Positions 1 to 5,739 of a DNA stretch of 5,739 nucleotides are shown here, piece after piece (positions within the stretch are counted from its first letter, which is position 1; every line of letters starts with the position of its first letter). The stretch is from Lysobacterales bacterium (GTDB lineage Bacteria; Pseudomonadota; Gammaproteobacteria; Xanthomonadales; Marinicellaceae). The position numbers and the translations under genes are program-made. Where the stretch lies: the NCBI GenBank assembly GCA_027083915.1, contig JALWML010000193.1, positions 1-5,739 on the forward strand, in the 5' to 3' direction. Under the pieces are notes generated by a model. The model saw only the letters and a program-made list of their open reading frames with translations, had not been told where the DNA came from and searched no databases.

Positions 1-90
1 TAGTTAAGTTTAAAGTGATAATTTCAGATTCAAAAATATATGATCATATGACCTATATCAATTGTTAACACTTATAAACAAATTATATCT

Positions 91-1443
91 TCATAAACAG
101 CTTGTTAGATGATGGATATAAATATCAATGTCATTTTTGGTTTTTGTTTCAGTTACACAAATTGACATAACATGACCTAACTCTGGGTAATGGCTCGATA
201 AATCAACACCAGCAATAATCTCTTGCTGAGCTAAAGCGTCTATAATTCCTTGTATATTTTTATCGGTTTGTATGACTAGTTCATGAAAATTAGGGCTTTC
301 GAATAAAACATTAACACCTGCATCAATAAGCTTTTGCTTAAGGTATGCTGCATTTTGCATGCAAACAGTTGCCACTTCTTTTAAGCCTTTTTCACCCAAT
401 AAAGCCATGTATATGGTTGCACCTGTTACCATTAGGCCTTGGTTGGTACAAATATTTGATGTAGCTTTTGCTCGTCGGATGTGTTGTTCACGGGCTTGAA
501 AAGCAAGGGTGTAACCACGCTTGTTATCTAAATCGGTGGTTTGTCCAACAATTCGCCCTGGCATGTTGCGAATGTACTTTTGTCGGGTCGTCATAAAACC
601 AAAATAAGGACCGCCTGATGATAATGGAACGCCTAAAGGTTGTCCTTCACCCACGCAAATATCAACACCATCATTGCCCCATTGTCCCGGTGCTTTAAGT
701 AAAGCCAAGGAAGTCGGGTTAACAACGGCAATAGCGAAGGTGTTTTTTTCGTGTGCCCAATTGGTTAAAGCATCAACATCTTCAAACACACCAAAATGAT
801 TTGGTTGAGGGATAACTAAGGCGGTAATGTCTTCATCGTTATATTGTGCCAAGTTTTCTAAGGTGGTTTTACCTGTCTTTGTGTCAAAATCGACATCCAC
901 AACTTTGATATTTTGGTTATGAACGATATTGTGTAAAACTTCTCGATAAATTGGATTGAGGGTTCGTGGTACTAAGATAACCTTCGATTTTGATTTGCGG
1001 TTGGCTCGCACGGACATTAATGCAGCTTCTGCTAAGGCGGATGCACCATCATACATGGATGCATTGCTGACTTCCATACCTGTTAATTTTGCCATCATGC
1101 TTTGGTATTCATAAATGACTTGCAGTGAACCTTGAGAAACTTCGGCTTGATACGGAGTATACGCCGTATAAAACTCACCACGAGTAGCAAGTTGCCAAAT
1201 TGCCGCAGGAATATGGTGTTCATAAGCACCACCTCCAGCAAAACATTTCAAAGAATGATCAACGCGTGACTTATCTTTAATAAAACGTGAAACTTCCATT
1301 TCATTCATTTGTGAAGGTACGTGTGTTAAGCCTTCGATAAGTAAATCATTGGGAATTTCATCAAATAAATCGGCAATTTTTTCAACGCCAATGGCATCGA
1401 GCATGGTTTTTATATCATCACTGGTATGTGGAATAAATGGCAT
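91..1443 (-). CDS. gcvPA: Glycine dehydrogenase (decarboxylating) subunit 1, GcvPA
   Basis: This is the N-terminal-half subunit of the glycine cleavage P protein. With GcvPB it decarboxylates glycine and passes the aminomethyl group to the lipoyl arm of GcvH in the cytoplasm. The 450-residue length is normal for a stand-alone subunit 1; fused P proteins are about 950 residues. Family signatures are visible: FAGGGAYEHHIP at about 68-79, the TAYTPYQAEVSQG stretch at about 93-105, and SMYDGASALAEA at about 129-140. The PLP lysine belongs to subunit 2 and is not expected here. The ATG start is supported by AAGAGAAA on the minus strand at 1448-1455. It is the last gene seen of a gcvT-gcvH-gcvPA operon, 83 bases after gcvH. 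The stop is TGA. No gcvPB start is visible in the 90 bases beyond it. The family call is secure. Confidence 0.96.
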   Translation of the reverse strand: MPFIPHTSDDIKTMLDAIGVEKIADLFDEIPNDLLIEGLTHVPSQMNEMEVSRFIKDKSRVDHSLKCFAGGGAYEHHIPAAIWQLATRGEFYTAYTPYQAEVSQGSLQVIYEYQSMMAKLTGMEVSNASMYDGASALAEAALMSVRANRKSKSKVILVPRTLNPIYREVLHNIVHNQNIKVVDVDFDTKTGKTTLENLAQYNDEDITALVIPQPNHFGVFEDVDALTNWAHEKNTFAIAVVNPTSLALLKAPGQWGNDGVDICVGEGQPLGVPLSSGGPYFGFMTTRQKYIRNMPGRIVGQTTDLDNKRGYTLAFQAREQHIRRAKATSNICTNQGLMVTGATIYMALLGEKGLKEVATVCMQNAAYLKQKLIDAGVNVLFESPNFHELVIQTDKNIQGIIDALAQQEIIAGVDLSSHYPELGHVMSICVTETKTKNDIDIYIHHLTSCL

Positions 1444-1476
1444 GAAGTTTCTCTTGTAAAATTTTAGACAATATTA

Positions 1477-1494
1477 TTTCTGCATGAACAGAAA
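1477..1494 (-). other. Small hairpin in the gcvH-gcvPA spacer
   Basis: Arms TTTCTG (1477-1482) and CAGAAA (1489-1494) are perfectly complementary around a 6-base loop. Next to it lies a second short inverted repeat, TTAATT/AATTAA, at 1496-1509. No U run follows on the minus strand, so this is not a classical terminator. It could tune message stability or coupling between gcvH and gcvPA, but it may be chance in AT-rich spacer DNA. The rest of this 83-base spacer holds only the gcvPA ribosome-binding site. Confidence 0.3.
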
Positions 1495-1526
1495 CTTAAT
1501 TTGAATTAAAAATGAATCTCAGAAGT

Positions 1527-1916
1527 TTACTCTTCGTCTTCAATAGAATTCCGGTATTCTTCTGCTGTCATTAAATCTTTTAATTCATCAGCATTATCAA
1601 GCGCCATTTCAAAAATCCAGCCATCATCGTAAGGATTTTCGTTAATGAGTTCAGGTGCATCTTCCAAAGCATCATTAACAGCAACAACTGTTCCAGTGAG
1701 GGGGGCATAAATATCTGATGCAGTTTTAACGGATTCAACTACACCACATTCATCACCTGTTGCGTAAGAATCTTCTTCAGGTAATTCAACAAATACAATA
1801 TCACCCAAGGCACTTTGTGCATGCTCAGTGATTCCAATACGCACGTTGCCGTTGTCTAAAACTTCAATCCACTCATGGGATTCTACGTATTTCAAATTAT
1901 CAGGTACATAACTCAT
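1527..1916 (-). CDS. gcvH: Glycine cleavage system H protein (lipoyl carrier)
   Basis: GcvH is the small lipoylated shuttle protein of the glycine cleavage complex. Its lipoyl lysine carries the aminomethyl group from the P protein to GcvT and is reoxidised by the L protein. The 129-residue product has the family's usual length. It begins MSYVPDNLKYVESHEW, and the lipoylation site is in ESVKTASDIYAP, with the modified lysine at about residue 64. The acidic C-terminus (EDEE) is typical. A longer reading from a TTG at 1938-1940 would add eight residues and overlap the end of gcvT. The ATG at 1914-1916 is preferred because the H protein starts there by homology and AAGAGAA sits just upstream at 1922-1928. 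It lies 13 bases after gcvT and is surely co-transcribed. Lipoate attachment requires LipB/LipA or LplA, none of which is encoded here. Confidence 0.97.
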   Translation of the reverse strand: MSYVPDNLKYVESHEWIEVLDNGNVRIGITEHAQSALGDIVFVELPEEDSYATGDECGVVESVKTASDIYAPLTGTVVAVNDALEDAPELINENPYDDGWIFEMALDNADELKDLMTAEEYRNSIEDEE

Positions 1917-1921
1917 AATAG

Positions 1922-1928
1922 TTCTCTT
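1922..1928 (-). promoter_or_regulatory. Ribosome-binding site that fixes the gcvH start
   Basis: On the minus strand AAGAGAA ends five bases before the ATG at 1916. It lies entirely in the 13-base gap between gcvT and gcvH. The same AAGAGAA heptamer precedes the gcvPA ATG (1449-1455). This supports the ATG at 1916 over the upstream in-frame TTG. Confidence 0.6.
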
Positions 1929-1929
1929 T

Positions 1930-3009
1930 TTATTTTTCAATTAATACTTTGCCGTTGCGCACAAACGGTAACTTAATGCATTTTACAGGCAATTCTTTTT
2001 TGCGTATCTTTACGTTGACATTTTCACCTATATTTTTATCCACAATTGCCATACCAATGGCAACTTGAGCGGTAGGAGAAAATGAACCACTGGTGATTAT
2101 ACCAGTTAAACCATTTTCATCAACCAACTCTTGATTATGGCGTAAAATTCCACGTTCTGTTAAAACCACACCAATCATCTTTTGAGTGATTCCTTTGGTT
2201 CTTAATGTGGCTAAAGCTTCGGCTCCAATAAAATTAACATCTTCTTTTCGCACAGTCCAGCCAAGACCACATTCTAAAGGTGTGATTTCTTCATTCATGT
2301 CTTGTCCATACAAATGCATACCAGCTTCTAAACGTAAGGTGTCACGTGCACCTAGACCGCAGGGCTTAACATCTGCTTGCATTAATTTATTCCATAAATC
2401 AATTACGTTTTCCTGTGGTACCAAAATTTCAACACCATCTTCACCCGTATAACCGGTTCGGCCAATAAAATAATCAGATTCATCAAGACAGGTGAATTTT
2501 TTAAGTGAAGCTAATTTTTCAGAAATATCAGCTGGTAAAATCGTAAGGCAAGTAGCAATCGCATTGGAGCCTTGAACTGCAATCATAGCCACTTTAGGGC
2601 GTTCGGTAATTGTGGCATCAAAGGCTTTAATTTGTTTTTCAAACCAGGCAAGGTCTTTTTCTCGCGTACCGGCATTGACGACAATTCGGTAATTATTATC
2701 ACCTCGTTTGTAAGTAATTAAATCATCAATAATTCCGCCTGACTCATTAAGCATGGTACTGTAGAGTGCCTTGCCATTTGATAATTTTCTCACGTCATTA
2801 GCCAGTATTTTAAGGAGGAATTTTTCAGATTCAGGGCCAACTAAATCAACAATAGTCATGTGTGAGACATCAAACATGCCTTTGTCTTGACGTACTGCAT
2901 GATGTTCCTCTATTTGAGAACCATAATTGATTGGCATATCCCAACCACCAAAATCAACCATCTTCGCGCCAGCATCAATATGCGCTTGGTGTAAATGAGT
3001 TTTTTTCAC
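1930..3009 (-). CDS. gcvT: Glycine cleavage system T protein (aminomethyltransferase)
   Basis: GcvT takes the aminomethyl group from lipoyl-GcvH and, with tetrahydrofolate, releases ammonia and forms 5,10-methylene-tetrahydrofolate. The 359-residue length is close to the E. coli protein (364). Diagnostic stretches are MVDFGGWDMPINYGSQ at about 17-32, MFDVSHMTIVDL at 45-56, GGIIDDLI at 91-98 with the conserved aspartate pair that includes the catalytic Asp, and GLGARDTLRLEAGMHLYGQ at about 218-236. The C-terminal barrel contains GIITSGSFSPT at about 303-313. The start is GTG at 3007-3009. It is supported by AAGGTAGAG on the minus strand at 3012-3020 and by the fit of the N-terminus to the family. 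It is the first gene of the gcvT-gcvH-gcvPA operon and diverges from the adenosyltransferase gene across 77 bases. No glycine riboswitch can be accommodated or seen in that short leader. Confidence 0.97.
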   Translation of the reverse strand: MKKTHLHQAHIDAGAKMVDFGGWDMPINYGSQIEEHHAVRQDKGMFDVSHMTIVDLVGPESEKFLLKILANDVRKLSNGKALYSTMLNESGGIIDDLITYKRGDNNYRIVVNAGTREKDLAWFEKQIKAFDATITERPKVAMIAVQGSNAIATCLTILPADISEKLASLKKFTCLDESDYFIGRTGYTGEDGVEILVPQENVIDLWNKLMQADVKPCGLGARDTLRLEAGMHLYGQDMNEEITPLECGLGWTVRKEDVNFIGAEALATLRTKGITQKMIGVVLTERGILRHNQELVDENGLTGIITSGSFSPTAQVAIGMAIVDKNIGENVNVKIRKKELPVKCIKLPFVRNGKVLIEK

Positions 3010-3018
3010 TGCTCTACC

Positions 3019-3048
3019 TTGCTAATATGAATTTGCGTGAACTATACT
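3019..3048 (+). promoter_or_regulatory. Candidate promoter for the adenosyltransferase gene
   Basis: A -35-like TTGCTA (3019-3024) and a -10-like TATACT (3043-3048) are separated by 18 bases. They lie about 40 bases upstream of the ATG at 3087. TATACT matches the sigma-70 consensus at five of six positions and TTGCTA at four of six. The leader before the start has only a weak Shine-Dalgarno-like GGA. This is inferred from sequence alone. Confidence 0.4.
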
Positions 3049-3069
3049 AAATGTTAATGCGATAAACAA
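3041..3069 (-). promoter_or_regulatory. Candidate promoter for the gcvT-gcvH-gcvPA operon
   Basis: Read on the minus strand, TTGTTT (3064-3069) and TATAGT (3041-3046) are separated by 17 bases and sit about 32 bases upstream of the gcvT GTG. The -35 is weak (three of six). The -10 overlaps the -10 proposed for the opposite gene, so the two promoters would share bases 3043-3046. No operator palindrome is evident. Confidence 0.35.
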
Positions 3070-3086
3070 ATAAAATCGGATAAATT

Positions 3087-3614
3087 ATGGGTAATAGATT
3101 AAGTAAAATAATCACCAAAACAGGCGATGATGGAACAACTGGTTTGGCAAGCAATAAACGGGTTTCCAAAGCGGATGAAATAATAAGAGTTATTGGTGAC
3201 ATTGATGAGTTCAATAGTGCTATTGGACTGGCGAGAGTGGTGTGTAATAACCAAGACTTAGACAAAGAATTAACCAACTTACAACACAATTTATTTAATG
3301 TCGGTGGAGACTTGTGCCTAGAGGGTTCGACATTAATCTCACAGCAAGCCATAGAAGAAATTGAAGACCTTGTTGAGAAGTACAATAATCAACTAAAACC
3401 ACTTAAAAACTTTATCTTACCAACTGGCAGTGAACTAACCGCGCGTATTCACATGGCTCGCAGTATTTGTCGTCGTGCCGAACGTACTTTGGTAGCAGCC
3501 AATCAAGTTCATGAATTTAATCCTTTGTTACTTGTTTTTCTAAACCGTCTATCAGATTGGTTGTTTGTCGTCGCACGTTATACCGATGAAACGGATGAGG
3601 AGTTGTGGTGTTAG
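3087..3614 (+). CDS. pduO: PduO-type ATP:cob(I)alamin adenosyltransferase
   Basis: This enzyme transfers the 5'-deoxyadenosyl group of ATP to cob(I)alamin, or a precursor, to make adenosylcobalamin in the cytoplasm. The 175-residue protein is a single PduO/MMAB-type adenosyltransferase domain, usually a trimeric four-helix bundle. The ATP-binding segment is at the N-terminus, with KTGDDGTTGL at 11-20. GDIDEFNSAIGL follows at 37-48, then the conserved arginine/glutamate helix SICRRAERTL at 126-135 and NRLSDWLFVVAR at 153-164. The ATG start gives the classic MGNRLSKI opening. The symbol names the family; no propanediol-utilisation genes are visible here. It diverges from gcvT, but no direct functional link to glycine cleavage can be shown. 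The C-terminus is short and ends in EELWC. No clear rho-independent terminator follows. Confidence 0.94.
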   Translation: MGNRLSKIITKTGDDGTTGLASNKRVSKADEIIRVIGDIDEFNSAIGLARVVCNNQDLDKELTNLQHNLFNVGGDLCLEGSTLISQQAIEEIEDLVEKYNNQLKPLKNFILPTGSELTARIHMARSICRRAERTLVAANQVHEFNPLLLVFLNRLSDWLFVVARYTDETDEELWC

Positions 3615-3707
3615 ATGAGTTTTGGTTATATAGAAATAAGTAATAATGGAGAGCCCAAAAATTCGCAAGGTGATGGATTATGCTCTTTAAATGTAAACGG
3701 TGAATGA
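3615..3707 (+). CDS. Possible 30-residue ORF directly after the adenosyltransferase
   Basis: An ATG begins on the base after the adenosyltransferase stop codon (TAGATG junction) and is open for 30 codons to TGA at 3705-3707. The predicted peptide begins MSFGYIEISNNGEP and is hydrophilic, with no signal or membrane segment. GAGGAG at 3597-3602 lies 12 bases upstream, which is long for a ribosome-binding site but could allow coupled translation. I recognise no family. It may be a real small protein, a remnant of a longer gene, or chance. Confidence 0.2.
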   Translation: MSFGYIEISNNGEPKNSQGDGLCSLNVNGE

Positions 3708-3738
3708 ATTTAAAATAGTTAAACACATAATTTTTTCA

Positions 3739-3864
3739 CTACAAGACCTTTGCATAACTAGTGTGATGTGATAAAAAGTTGTAAAATCCTTCACTATACG
3801 GTAAAAAAATCGCAAATAGCGAGCTATTCGACTTATTTTTTATCTTGATTGGAGTTTTTTTCAT
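3739..3864 (-). pseudogene. Short ORF inside the MITE, possible transposase N-terminal remnant
   Basis: A 41-codon frame runs leftward through nearly the whole element, starting MKKTPIKIKNKS and ending on a TAG formed by the flanking CTA at 3739-3741. A GGTGG motif sits shortly upstream of the ATG. The basic KIKN opening loosely resembles starts of IS5-family transposases that I recall, which would fit an element made by internal deletion of a complete insertion sequence. No catalytic residues are present and the frame could be incidental. The similarity is from memory and weak. Confidence 0.2.
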
Positions 3865-3900
3865 TCTTTTTTCCACCACCCCAGAGTTATGCAAAGGTCT
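3744..3900. mobile_element. MITE-like non-autonomous element, 157 bp
   Basis: The element is bounded by perfect 16-bp terminal inverted repeats: AGACCTTTGCATAACT at 3744-3759 and its reverse complement AGTTATGCAAAGGTCT at 3885-3900. Immediately outside lie CTACA (3739-3743) and CTATA (3901-3905), which match at four of five bases. They could be a target duplication, or the true duplication could be only CTA. The interior is an imperfect palindrome. AATAGC (3815-3820) and GCTATT (3823-3828) form a hairpin whose axis lies within one base of the element's midpoint, and A-rich and T-rich arms flank it. There is no transposase gene, so movement would depend on a full-length relative elsewhere. The AGACCTTTGCA end type resembles ends I associate with IS5-family elements; that assignment is from memory. 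Confidence 0.8.
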
Positions 3901-4228
3901 CTATAAGTCTATTGTGTTTGAACATGACATTATTGTTTATAAGTTTATTTTATTATTTATATTCAATACTAAAAACATTTAATGGTAAGTTTTTGGGAGC
4001 TACCATAGAAATAAGTTAACTGATGGAACTTTTAAGTGGTCAAAATTAGGAAGTTATATATAATTGTAACTCCTCATTATTAGTGGTCCTTGACCTATAT
4101 TCCAAAAATAGAAAGTTACATATGCTATATAAAATATCAATTAGAACTCAGAATGTATTTTGCAGTCACATAGATCAAAACAATACTCAAAACTTTACTC
4201 AATTACGTATTGACCAGCACTATCTTAT
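3901..4228. other. Gene-free AT-rich stretch before the glycosyltransferase gene
   Basis: No convincing gene, RNA or terminator is seen in these 328 bases. They are strongly AT-rich and hold a small inverted repeat, ATGGTA/TACCAT, within about 3980-4006, the imperfect direct repeats described separately, and a short GGTC-CTT-GACC inverted repeat at 4085-4095. One frame is open without a start from 4050 to a TGA at 4230-4232. It contains the phrase VVLDLYSKN, which is reminiscent of IS3-type transposase cores but far too short to assign. The region looks like decayed intergenic or insertion-sequence DNA. Confidence 0.5.
4035..4122 (+). repeat. Imperfect direct repeats, two copies
   Basis: AGTGGTC occurs at 4035-4041 and 4082-4088. 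Each copy is followed by a related 19-base segment: AAAATTAGGAAGTTATATA at 4042-4060 and AAAAATAGAAAGTTACATA at 4104-4122, which agree at 16 of 19 positions. In the second copy 15 extra bases separate the two parts. This could be a decayed duplication, or coincidence favoured by AT-rich composition. Confidence 0.35.
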
Positions 4229-5206
4229 ATGATGAAAATCAAGCACAATCTGTGGGCAAAAATAACACTTTTGGCGATTGTGCTATTAGGATTTTATTTG
4301 CGTTGGGATCAGTTTTTAGTACAAGTACTGATTGATGATGAGTGGCATGCTGTACATAAAATCATCAAAAGTACTCCTGAAAAATTTATTAATACTTTTG
4401 GCATTGCAGATTATAGTGTTCCATTAACTTTACTGTATTGGTTTGAAGCCAAGTATTTTGGGCTCACCGAGTTTCTTATGCGATGGCCGATGATGTTGTT
4501 TGGTTTAGTGAGCTTACTAGGGTTTTCATTCTATATTAAAAAACATTTTAATTGGACAGTGACTTTAATTTTTGCATTGCTCATTGCTACATCACCTTTG
4601 TTGATTCATTACAGTCGTATTGCCAGGCCTTATGCTATTACATTGTTCTTAGTATATTTTAATATTGTACTGTTTTATCAGTATTATCAAGGTTCGAGAA
4701 ACACCTTTTTCATTGGCTTTATGTATGCCCTAAGCGCGGCATTGGCTTTATGGTTACACCTAATTGTAGGATTTTTTTTGGTTGCACCTTTTGTTGTTGA
4801 GTTTGTAAAATTATGGCTGCTACAACAAGATAATAAAGTTAAGAAAATAGTGAAACTATTGTATTTAGGTATTCCTACATTGATTTTGATGTTAGTACTC
4901 ATACTGCCGCCTTTATTGAATGATATGGATACCTTATCGTCCAAATCTGGAACTAATCTTCCTACCAGCGACACATTATTAGGTTTTTTATATTTATCAT
5001 ATGGGACAAGTTCCAGCTTATTAGTTATAGTTTTTTCTGTATTAACTCTTATTGCTTTACCTACTGTAATCAAGAAATCTGATGTTGGTGTCAATATAAT
5101 AGTTGGGTTTCTACTCACATTGTTGGCTATCTATTTGGTGCAACCAGTTTGGGTACAAATTCCAATTACCTTTACCCGATATTTATTGACTTGTATTATG
5201 TACTAG
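4229..5206 (+). CDS. GT-C family (ArnT/PMT-like) membrane glycosyltransferase, N-terminal part of a frameshifted gene
   Basis: This is the N-terminal 325 codons of a polytopic GT-C glycosyltransferase related to the GT39/PMT_2/ArnT group. These inner-membrane enzymes transfer a sugar from a polyprenyl-phosphate donor to a lipid, glycan or protein on the outer face. A first membrane helix (about 10-27) is followed by the acidic loop motif IDDEWH at 35-40, the expected catalytic position. The YSRIARPYA motif at 128-136 is typical of the family. Further hydrophobic segments lie near 90-103, 108-125, 137-150, 160-190, 208-230, 250-280 and 289-304. FTRY at 315-318 is family-like, but the frame then runs into unrelated residues and a TAG, leaving the protein well short of the usual 500 or more residues. 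The rest lies in another frame (5185 onward). The ATG at 4229 is followed by a second ATG at 4232, and neither has a good ribosome-binding site. The substrate cannot be inferred. Confidence 0.8.
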   Translation: MMKIKHNLWAKITLLAIVLLGFYLRWDQFLVQVLIDDEWHAVHKIIKSTPEKFINTFGIADYSVPLTLLYWFEAKYFGLTEFLMRWPMMLFGLVSLLGFSFYIKKHFNWTVTLIFALLIATSPLLIHYSRIARPYAITLFLVYFNIVLFYQYYQGSRNTFFIGFMYALSAALALWLHLIVGFFLVAPFVVEFVKLWLLQQDNKVKKIVKLLYLGIPTLILMLVLILPPLLNDMDTLSSKSGTNLPTSDTLLGFLYLSYGTSSSLLVIVFSVLTLIALPTVIKKSDVGVNIIVGFLLTLLAIYLVQPVWVQIPITFTRYLLTCIMY

Positions 5207-5739
5207 TAATAACAATAATTGTTTTTCTTTTGATTAATGTAAAAAATGCTTCTCCACTATCAGAATGGCTACGAAAACCGAATACGAATACCTTGCATTC
5301 ACTGTATTCTATTGATTTCAGAAAAGGAAAAAATATAATAGAAGAGATACTCTATAAACGCCCAGTTTCACCCTTTTGGAAATCACTTAAGCAGGCACCT
5401 TTACAATATAAAATTGTTGTAGCACCTTGGTATTTTGAAAGTTACAATTGGGATGGACCTGTTTGGGAAAGGATAAGCGAGCAAGAAGTTTTACCAGGTT
5501 ATTTAACAGGAATTTGTTTTAGTAAAAGGGGTGGAGAAACGCCTCAAGACCCAAGGTTTAGATTTCAAAATATGGGGTTTATCGCCAATAAACAAGAGTT
5601 GATGAGAAAACATATTGACTATGTCATTTTTCAAAAATCAAAAAGATTTAATTATGTAGTAAATGATCTAGAAATAATTAATCAATGTTTAATCAAAATA
5701 AAAGAATTTTATGGTCCATCTATTTATGAAGATGATCTC
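5185..5739 (+). pseudogene. C-terminal part of the same glycosyltransferase, displaced by a frameshift and cut by the window edge
   Basis: The frame one base back from the upstream part is open, without a stop, for 185 codons from 5185 to the right edge. It has no good start of its own. It opens with a hydrophobic helix (LYYVLVITIIVFLLINV), which supplies the membrane segment expected after FTRY. A soluble stretch follows, with KIVVAPWYFESYNWDGP, DPRFRFQNMGF and, close to the edge, EFYGPSIYEDD. This resembles the extracytoplasmic tail of ArnT/PMT-like enzymes. Adding one T to the TTT run at 5182-5184 joins the two parts as TRYFIDLYYVLV, giving at least 504 residues. The break is either a true inactivating mutation or a sequencing error in a homopolymer. 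No classical slippery heptamer was seen at the junction, so programmed frameshifting is not favoured. Confidence 0.8.

Noticed and set aside
38..49. 12-bp perfect palindrome ATATGATCATAT beyond gcvPA
   Set aside because: Too short and AT-rich to call an operator or terminator; there is no U run and no gene start nearby that it could control.
1917..1940. Extended GcvH N-terminus starting at TTG 1938-1940
   Set aside because: It would overlap the end of gcvT and add eight lysine-rich residues not expected in the family, while the ATG at 1916 has AAGAGAA upstream.
2186..2452. 88-codon plus-strand frame inside gcvT
   Set aside because: It is fully antisense to a well-matched GcvT protein and its translation resembles no family; it is a shadow frame.
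3010..3086. Glycine riboswitch upstream of gcvT
   Set aside because: The gap to the divergent gene is only 77 bases and shows no paired aptamer-like helices; it is filled by the candidate promoters.
3047..3385. 112-codon minus-strand frame over the start of the adenosyltransferase gene
   Set aside because: Antisense to a confidently identified PduO-type gene, with no recognisable family and a low-complexity Ser/Leu-rich translation.
3650..3686. AGAGC/GCTCT inverted repeat as a terminator for the adenosyltransferase gene
   Set aside because: The arms are five bases with a loop of more than 25 bases and no T run follows, so it is not a credible terminator.
3517..3726. 69-codon minus-strand frame over the adenosyltransferase 3' end
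   Set aside because: Overlaps the coding end of the real gene on the other strand and runs into AT-rich spacer; the composition looks like a shadow frame.
4687..5118. 143-codon minus-strand frame inside the glycosyltransferase gene
   Set aside because: Antisense to hydrophobic membrane-protein coding sequence with clear family motifs; no independent support.
5156..5206. Programmed -1 ribosomal frameshift in the glycosyltransferase gene
   Set aside because: No X-XXY-YYZ heptamer in the correct phase and no evident downstream stem-loop were found; a lost T in a T run is simpler.

Overview
The window is AT-rich DNA from a bacterium, most likely a gammaproteobacterium. The evidence is the Proteobacteria-like GcvT, GcvH and PduO-type protein sequences and a glycine decarboxylase P protein that is split, not fused. 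The genus cannot be read from the sequence. It divides into a conserved metabolic left half and a looser, mobile-element-marked right half.

Left half (91-3009, minus strand): a compact glycine cleavage operon in the order gcvT, gcvH, gcvPA. GcvT and GcvH are complete. GcvPA is the N-terminal half of the P protein as a separate subunit. Its partner GcvPB, which carries the PLP-binding lysine, is not in the window and would have to lie beyond the left edge or elsewhere. Together these proteins oxidise glycine to CO2, ammonia, NADH and 5,10-methylene-tetrahydrofolate. The gcvT-gcvH gap is 13 bases and the gcvH-gcvPA gap is 83 bases. gcvH and gcvPA share the same AAGAGAA ribosome-binding motif.

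Centre (3010-3614): a 77-base divergent intergenic region separates gcvT from a plus-strand PduO-type ATP:cob(I)alamin adenosyltransferase gene. Candidate promoters for the two directions appear to share the same -10 bases.

Right half (3615-5739): about 600 bases without a convincing gene follow. They hold a 157-bp non-autonomous element (MITE-like) with perfect 16-bp terminal inverted repeats, a possible 30-residue ORF directly after the adenosyltransferase, and a low-complexity AT-rich stretch with imperfect repeats. Then comes a plus-strand gene for a polytopic GT-C (ArnT/PMT-like) glycosyltransferase. It is broken: the first frame stops at 5206, but the frame one base back is open from there to the right edge. 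That second frame encodes the missing transmembrane helix and an extracytoplasmic C-terminal domain. One lost T in a short T run near 5182-5184 explains the split. The reconstructed protein is at least 504 residues and is cut by the window edge.

I did not find a convincing new biological system. The most informative non-routine signals are the hidden frameshifted C-terminal half of the glycosyltransferase and the MITE-like element.
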